Positions 5,082-5,143 of a stretch of 5,143 bases of DNA are shown in pieces; position 1 is the first letter of the stretch; the number at the start of each line of letters is the position of its first letter. The stretch lies in assembly GCA_037139095.1 (NCBI GenBank), contig JBAXHD010000091.1, positions 1 to 5,143 of the forward strand, read 5' to 3'. The position numbers and the translations under genes were made by a program. A model generated the notes under the pieces. The model was not told the origin of the DNA. It made no database searches and saw nothing but the letters and a program-made list of their open reading frames with translations. Source of the stretch: WLMZ01 sp037139095 (GTDB taxonomy: Bacteria > Actinomycetota > Acidimicrobiia > Acidimicrobiales > Ilumatobacteraceae).

Positions 5082-5143
5082 GTGGCCAAACTTCTCGTAC
5101 TCGATGGCAACTCGCTGACCTACCGCGCCTTTTTCGCGTTGCC
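5082..5143 (+). CDS. polA: DNA polymerase I, N-terminal fragment (cut by window end)
   Basis: Only the first 20 complete codons are present; the gene runs off the right edge. They read MAKLLVLDGNSLTYRAFF and onward, the characteristic start of the 5'-3' exonuclease domain of PolA, including the LDGNSL segment with a metal-binding Asp. PolA processes Okazaki fragments and fills repair gaps. The GTG start is supported by AGGG (5072-5075), which overlaps the stop codon of the regulator gene and lies about 6 nt before the GTG; the 8-bp gap suggests co-transcription. Synteny with a PdtaR-like gene strengthens the call. Confidence 0.9.
   Translation, partial: MAKLLVLDGNSLTYRAFFAL

Overview
The window is most consistent with a chromosomal segment from a high-GC actinobacterium (roughly 60% GC by eye). 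The main evidence is an ANTAR-type response regulator of the PdtaR family directly followed by the start of polA. GTG starts, a probable leaderless gene and the Thr/Pro/Ala-rich tail on a secreted protein fit the same group. An Acidimicrobiia-like lineage is my best guess, but it is inference and not shown by any single marker.

Layout from left to right. Bases 75-1288, minus strand: a two-gene unit of a GNAT-fold protein (297 aa) and a small DUF805 membrane protein (107 aa), whose stop and start codons overlap as ATGA. Bases 1289-1520: a divergent intergenic region full of inverted repeats. Bases 1521-2372, plus strand: a secreted protein of 283 aa, of which about 195 residues form 15 tandem calcium-binding repeats of thrombospondin type 3 type. 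Bases 2396-4054, minus strand: malQ, 4-alpha-glucanotransferase, convergent with the repeat protein and ending in a strong palindrome. Bases 4142-4426, plus strand: a 94-aa charged helical protein of unknown function, apparently leaderless and divergent from malQ. Bases 4498-5073, plus strand: the PdtaR-like regulator. Bases 5082 to the window end: the first codons of polA.

No stretch over 300 bases lacks a gene; the longest gap is the 232-bp region at 1289-1520. There are no RNA genes, insertion sequences, CRISPR arrays or phage genes. The right half (malQ to polA) looks like ordinary housekeeping sequence. The less ordinary part is the repeat protein and its upstream region. Its mRNA leader can fold into a long interrupted hairpin ending just before the ribosome binding site, with a loop segment able to pair with that site. 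The divergent GNAT promoter region carries three CAGGTG/CACCTG half-sites in alternative hairpins around a CATAAT box. The genes do not form one obvious pathway. I found no clear multi-gene novel system; the leads are the repeat protein with its leader and the unrecognised helical protein beside pdtaR-polA.
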